A stretch of DNA of 57,500 nucleotides, taken from Prorocentrum cordatum. Lineage: Eukaryota; Sar; Dinophyceae; Prorocentrales; Prorocentraceae. The position numbers were made by a program, and so were the translations under genes. This document shows positions 53,136 through 57,500 of this stretch, piece after piece (within the stretch, counting starts at the first letter, position 1; each line of letters starts with the position of its first letter). The DNA is taken from NCBI GenBank assembly GCA_963575745.1, contig CAUYUJ010019277.1, positions 47,820 through 105,319 on the forward strand, given 5' to 3'. The notes beneath the pieces are model-generated. The model had not been told where the DNA came from. It searched no databases and saw nothing but the letters and a program-made list of their open reading frames with translations.

Positions 53136-53451
53136 AACAATGCACCCAATGCGACACCAATTAGGGGTCTTCTTTGTCCCAAGCCAAATCGACATATTAT
53201 GAACATGCACCGCAGTTCGATGCAACCGGTTTCTTGGCGTTGCTTTGAGTCGTTGCTTGGCAGAGCATTACATTGCCTTGCGCGGCTCTGCATTGCTTGG
53301 CGCTGCTTGGCATTGTTAGGCCAAACGACGTGGACGGGACCCAGAGGAACCCCGAGCAACGGCGGGGGCCGCCGTTGCAAGGCAACACCGAGGAACCCCG
53401 CACCCACCAATTTCGGCGCCTCAGTGCTATAAGGAACGCATCAACATCGCC
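53136..53451. other. No gene; TTGC-rich sequence
   Basis: Short CTTGGC/TTGCAT repeats occur at about 53226-53310. No domain is recognised. Confidence 0.35.
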
Positions 53452-53748
53452 ACCACAATTATCATTATCACTACCGCCACCATCATCACCATCACCATCG
53501 ACCACTTCATCATCCACACCATCACCATCATCAATACTACTACCACCATCATCATCATCACCGTCATCACCATCACACTCACCACCATCATCGTCGGCAT
53601 CATTATCATCATCATCGTCATCATCACCGTCATCATCATCGTCATCATCATCATCCCTACCGTCACCATCGCCACCGTCATCATCACCATCACGATCACT
53701 GTCGTCACCGTCATCAGAATCACCGCCACTACTGTCATCATCATCGTC

Positions 53749-53809
<61 letters not shown>

Positions 53810-54015
53810 CCATAATCATAATCATCAGTATCATCAGCATCATCATCATCCACCATCACCACCATCATCAGCTCATCACCGCCATCATCATCAACACCAC
53901 CACCATCACCATCACGACCACCATCATCATCACCATCACCGTCGCCATCAACTCCATCGTGCTCACTGCCACATGCCATCGGCATCACCGTCACCATCAT
54001 CATCATCAGCGTCAC
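53452..54015. repeat. ATC trinucleotide tract
   Basis: About 560 bp of CATCAT/CACCATCA units. Poly-Asp, Ser and Met frames are artefacts. Confidence 0.9.
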
Positions 54016-54714
54016 CATCGTCGGCGCCCACCAGCTACTTTCGCAGACAAGCAGGCCCCCTTAGGCAGAGCCCCAGCGGGGAAACGGCGACGCGCCCACC
54101 TCGCGCGCGCAGGGCGCGGGCTGGGGCGGTGGGGGAGCGGCGGCGAGCCCGAGCGGCTACGGTCGCCGCTGCCGCCGCGCCGCCGGCCAGAGGTCGCCTG
54201 TGGACGCAGAGGGGGTTGTTCTTTTGTTGGCGTTGCCTCCTCCTCCTCCTCCTGCTCCTCCTCCTCCTCCTTCTTTTCCTCGTCCTCCTCCTCCTGCTCC
54301 TGCTCCTCCTCCTCCTCCTCCTACCCCCCTCCATTTTCTTCCAAGTCCCCCCCTCTCCTTATCCTCCTCCCCCTGCCCCCCCGGTCCTTTGTTCCTTTTC
54401 ATCCTCTTCGTCCTTCCTGTCCCTCTCCTTCGTTTCGACGCTTCACGGACTGTGGTCGTGATCGCAGTTTCTGCGTGTCACAAGACAAGCGTCGACGAAC
54501 GACATTGGCGATGTGGCTAATTGTTGAATGCAAACACGTGAAGGAAAACGCGAGACACTAGCACGCGAACAACAAGAAGGGGTCCACAAAGGCGTGAAGG
54601 CTAAGCAGGCAGCCGGTGCTGAATGCTTTTCTTCGTCTACGTCCTCCTGCTCCTCTCCATTCTCCCCCTTGCTTCTGTTAGTCCTCCGCCTTTTTCCATG
54701 TTTCATCTTCGCTT
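54016..54714. other. No gene; TCC tract
   Basis: A TCC tract lies at about 54236-54330. The rest has no recognisable domain. Confidence 0.4.
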
Positions 54715-55432
54715 CGTTTCCGTCGTCGTCGTCGTCGTCTTGGTGTGCGTTGCTCTGCTTGGGACGTGCTCCCCTTATGCAATGACCGCCCACGTGGCGT
54801 GCCAAACGCTGCGCGACGCCTGGGTATCCGTCCGTCCGTCCGTCTGTCTGTCTTCCCGGTTCCCTGAACCACGGTGCTGTAACTCTGAGGCGCGTTGGCC
54901 ACCGCCAGTGTCGATGTCGCCGTCGCCCGCGCCGGTGGCCCTGACGGGGGGGTGGCGGCAACAATGATAATGCCGAAACGCGCCCAAAGTCCAGCAAATC
55001 ATGAGGGTGCACACCCGGCATATCTGGCTTATGCTCTGGGAGCGCCTGTGCTCATGGGGGGCTGCAGGTTGTCGTTATCGGCGTCGTCGTGGTCGTGGTG
55101 CGTGTTGCTATGCTCGGGACCTGCTTCCCTTACGCAGTGACCTGCTACTTGGCGTGCCAAAAATTGCGCGCCGCCTGTGTGTCCGTCCGTCCGTCCGTCT
55201 GTCTGTCTTCCCGGCTCTCTGGGCCGCGGTGCTTCAAGCTTCTTGACTCTGAGACGCGTTGGCCACCGCCACTGTTGCTGTCGCCGTCACCCGAGTCGGT
55301 GGCCCTGTCGGGGGGGGCGGCGGCAGTGGCAGTGCCGAAACGCTCCCAGGTTCCAGCAAACCATCGGGGTGCCAACCCGACTTGTCTGGCTGACGCTGTC
55401 GGGAGGCCTTCGGTCAGGGGCGGCTGCAGCAC
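54715..55432. repeat. Direct tandem duplication, two units of about 355 bp
   Basis: Units 54715-55068 and 55069-55432 share, in order, a CGTCGT run, GGCGTGCCAAA, CCGTCCGTCCGTCTGTCTGT, CGCGTTGGCCACCGCCA and CCGGTGGCCCTG-like segments, diverged by scattered substitutions and small indels. Confidence 0.8.
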
Positions 55433-55624
55433 CCCTCGACGAGCCGCTGTTGAACCGAATTGCAGGGTGGCCCTTTGTCCAAACGTATGCCCATGATGAT
55501 ATTTCTGGGGGGGATAAAAAAAACTTCAGGGATCCGAGGAGATAATACCTTCCACCAGTGCAACTCGCATGCACGGCTGTGCTGCGTAAGGATTCAAAGC
55601 GAACGGGTTGTAATCGTAGTAGAT

Positions 55625-57420
<1,796 letters not shown>

Positions 57421-57500
57421 AATATTAGTGAATGGGGAAACCTAACACTGTAAAAGCAGTTGCAGTAGTAGGCGTCACAATAGTAGTTACACTCGTAGTA

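Noticed and set aside
51675-53225. Cys/Val-rich frames resembling cysteine-rich proteins
   Set aside because: They are translations of the CA/CG tract; regular Cys spacing follows from the dinucleotide repeat.

Overview
The window looks like nuclear DNA from a dinoflagellate. A canonical copy of the dinoflagellate trans-spliced leader sits in the DNA at 50342-50362 (minus strand). The DNA is GC-rich, coding density is very low, microsatellites are extreme, and three LINE-type retrotransposons of related architecture are present. I see no bacterial-style operons, rRNA, tRNA or CRISPR. The species cannot be named from this sequence alone.

The only convincing host genes are two tandem paralogues on the minus strand (3750-5766 and 18000-22269). 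Each encodes a 320-residue multi-pass membrane protein of the TLC (TRAM-LAG1-CLN8) type. They align without gaps, and both coding sequences are exactly 963 nt. Each has one visible intron, at a different place: after codon 138 (phase 0) in gene 1 and inside codon 186 (phase 2) in gene 2. The two introns nevertheless share over 1 kb of homologous sequence. Neither has GT-AG ends, and both have a short inverted repeat just inside the ends in which one base pair has changed on both sides. This looks like a transposon-derived 'introner' inserted independently in each copy.

Three LINEs fill much of the rest: LINE A (minus, about 13.5-7.8 kb, broken by frameshifts), LINE B (plus, about 34.8-42 kb, ORF2 of 1808 codons fully open) and LINE C (minus, 50362-43757, two frameshifts and one stop). 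All three have ORF1 followed by an ORF2 in the +1 frame. ORF2 runs endonuclease, reverse transcriptase, a zinc knuckle, RNase H and two C-terminal zinc-binding motifs. LINE C begins exactly with the spliced leader, which implies it was copied from a trans-spliced mRNA, and it lies inside a GGA microsatellite.

Between these lie small inverted-repeat elements in several families: a fold-back family with four copies, a 174-bp TIR element, a TIR element nested in a fold-back loop, and a 2 kb TIR element carrying hexanucleotide arrays that occurs twice in opposite orientation, once inside the gene 2 intron. There is also a tandem segmental duplication (25.8-28.6 kb), a perfect 26-bp palindrome, and long simple-sequence tracts. 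The last 6 kb is almost wholly CA-, ATC- and AGT-type repeat.
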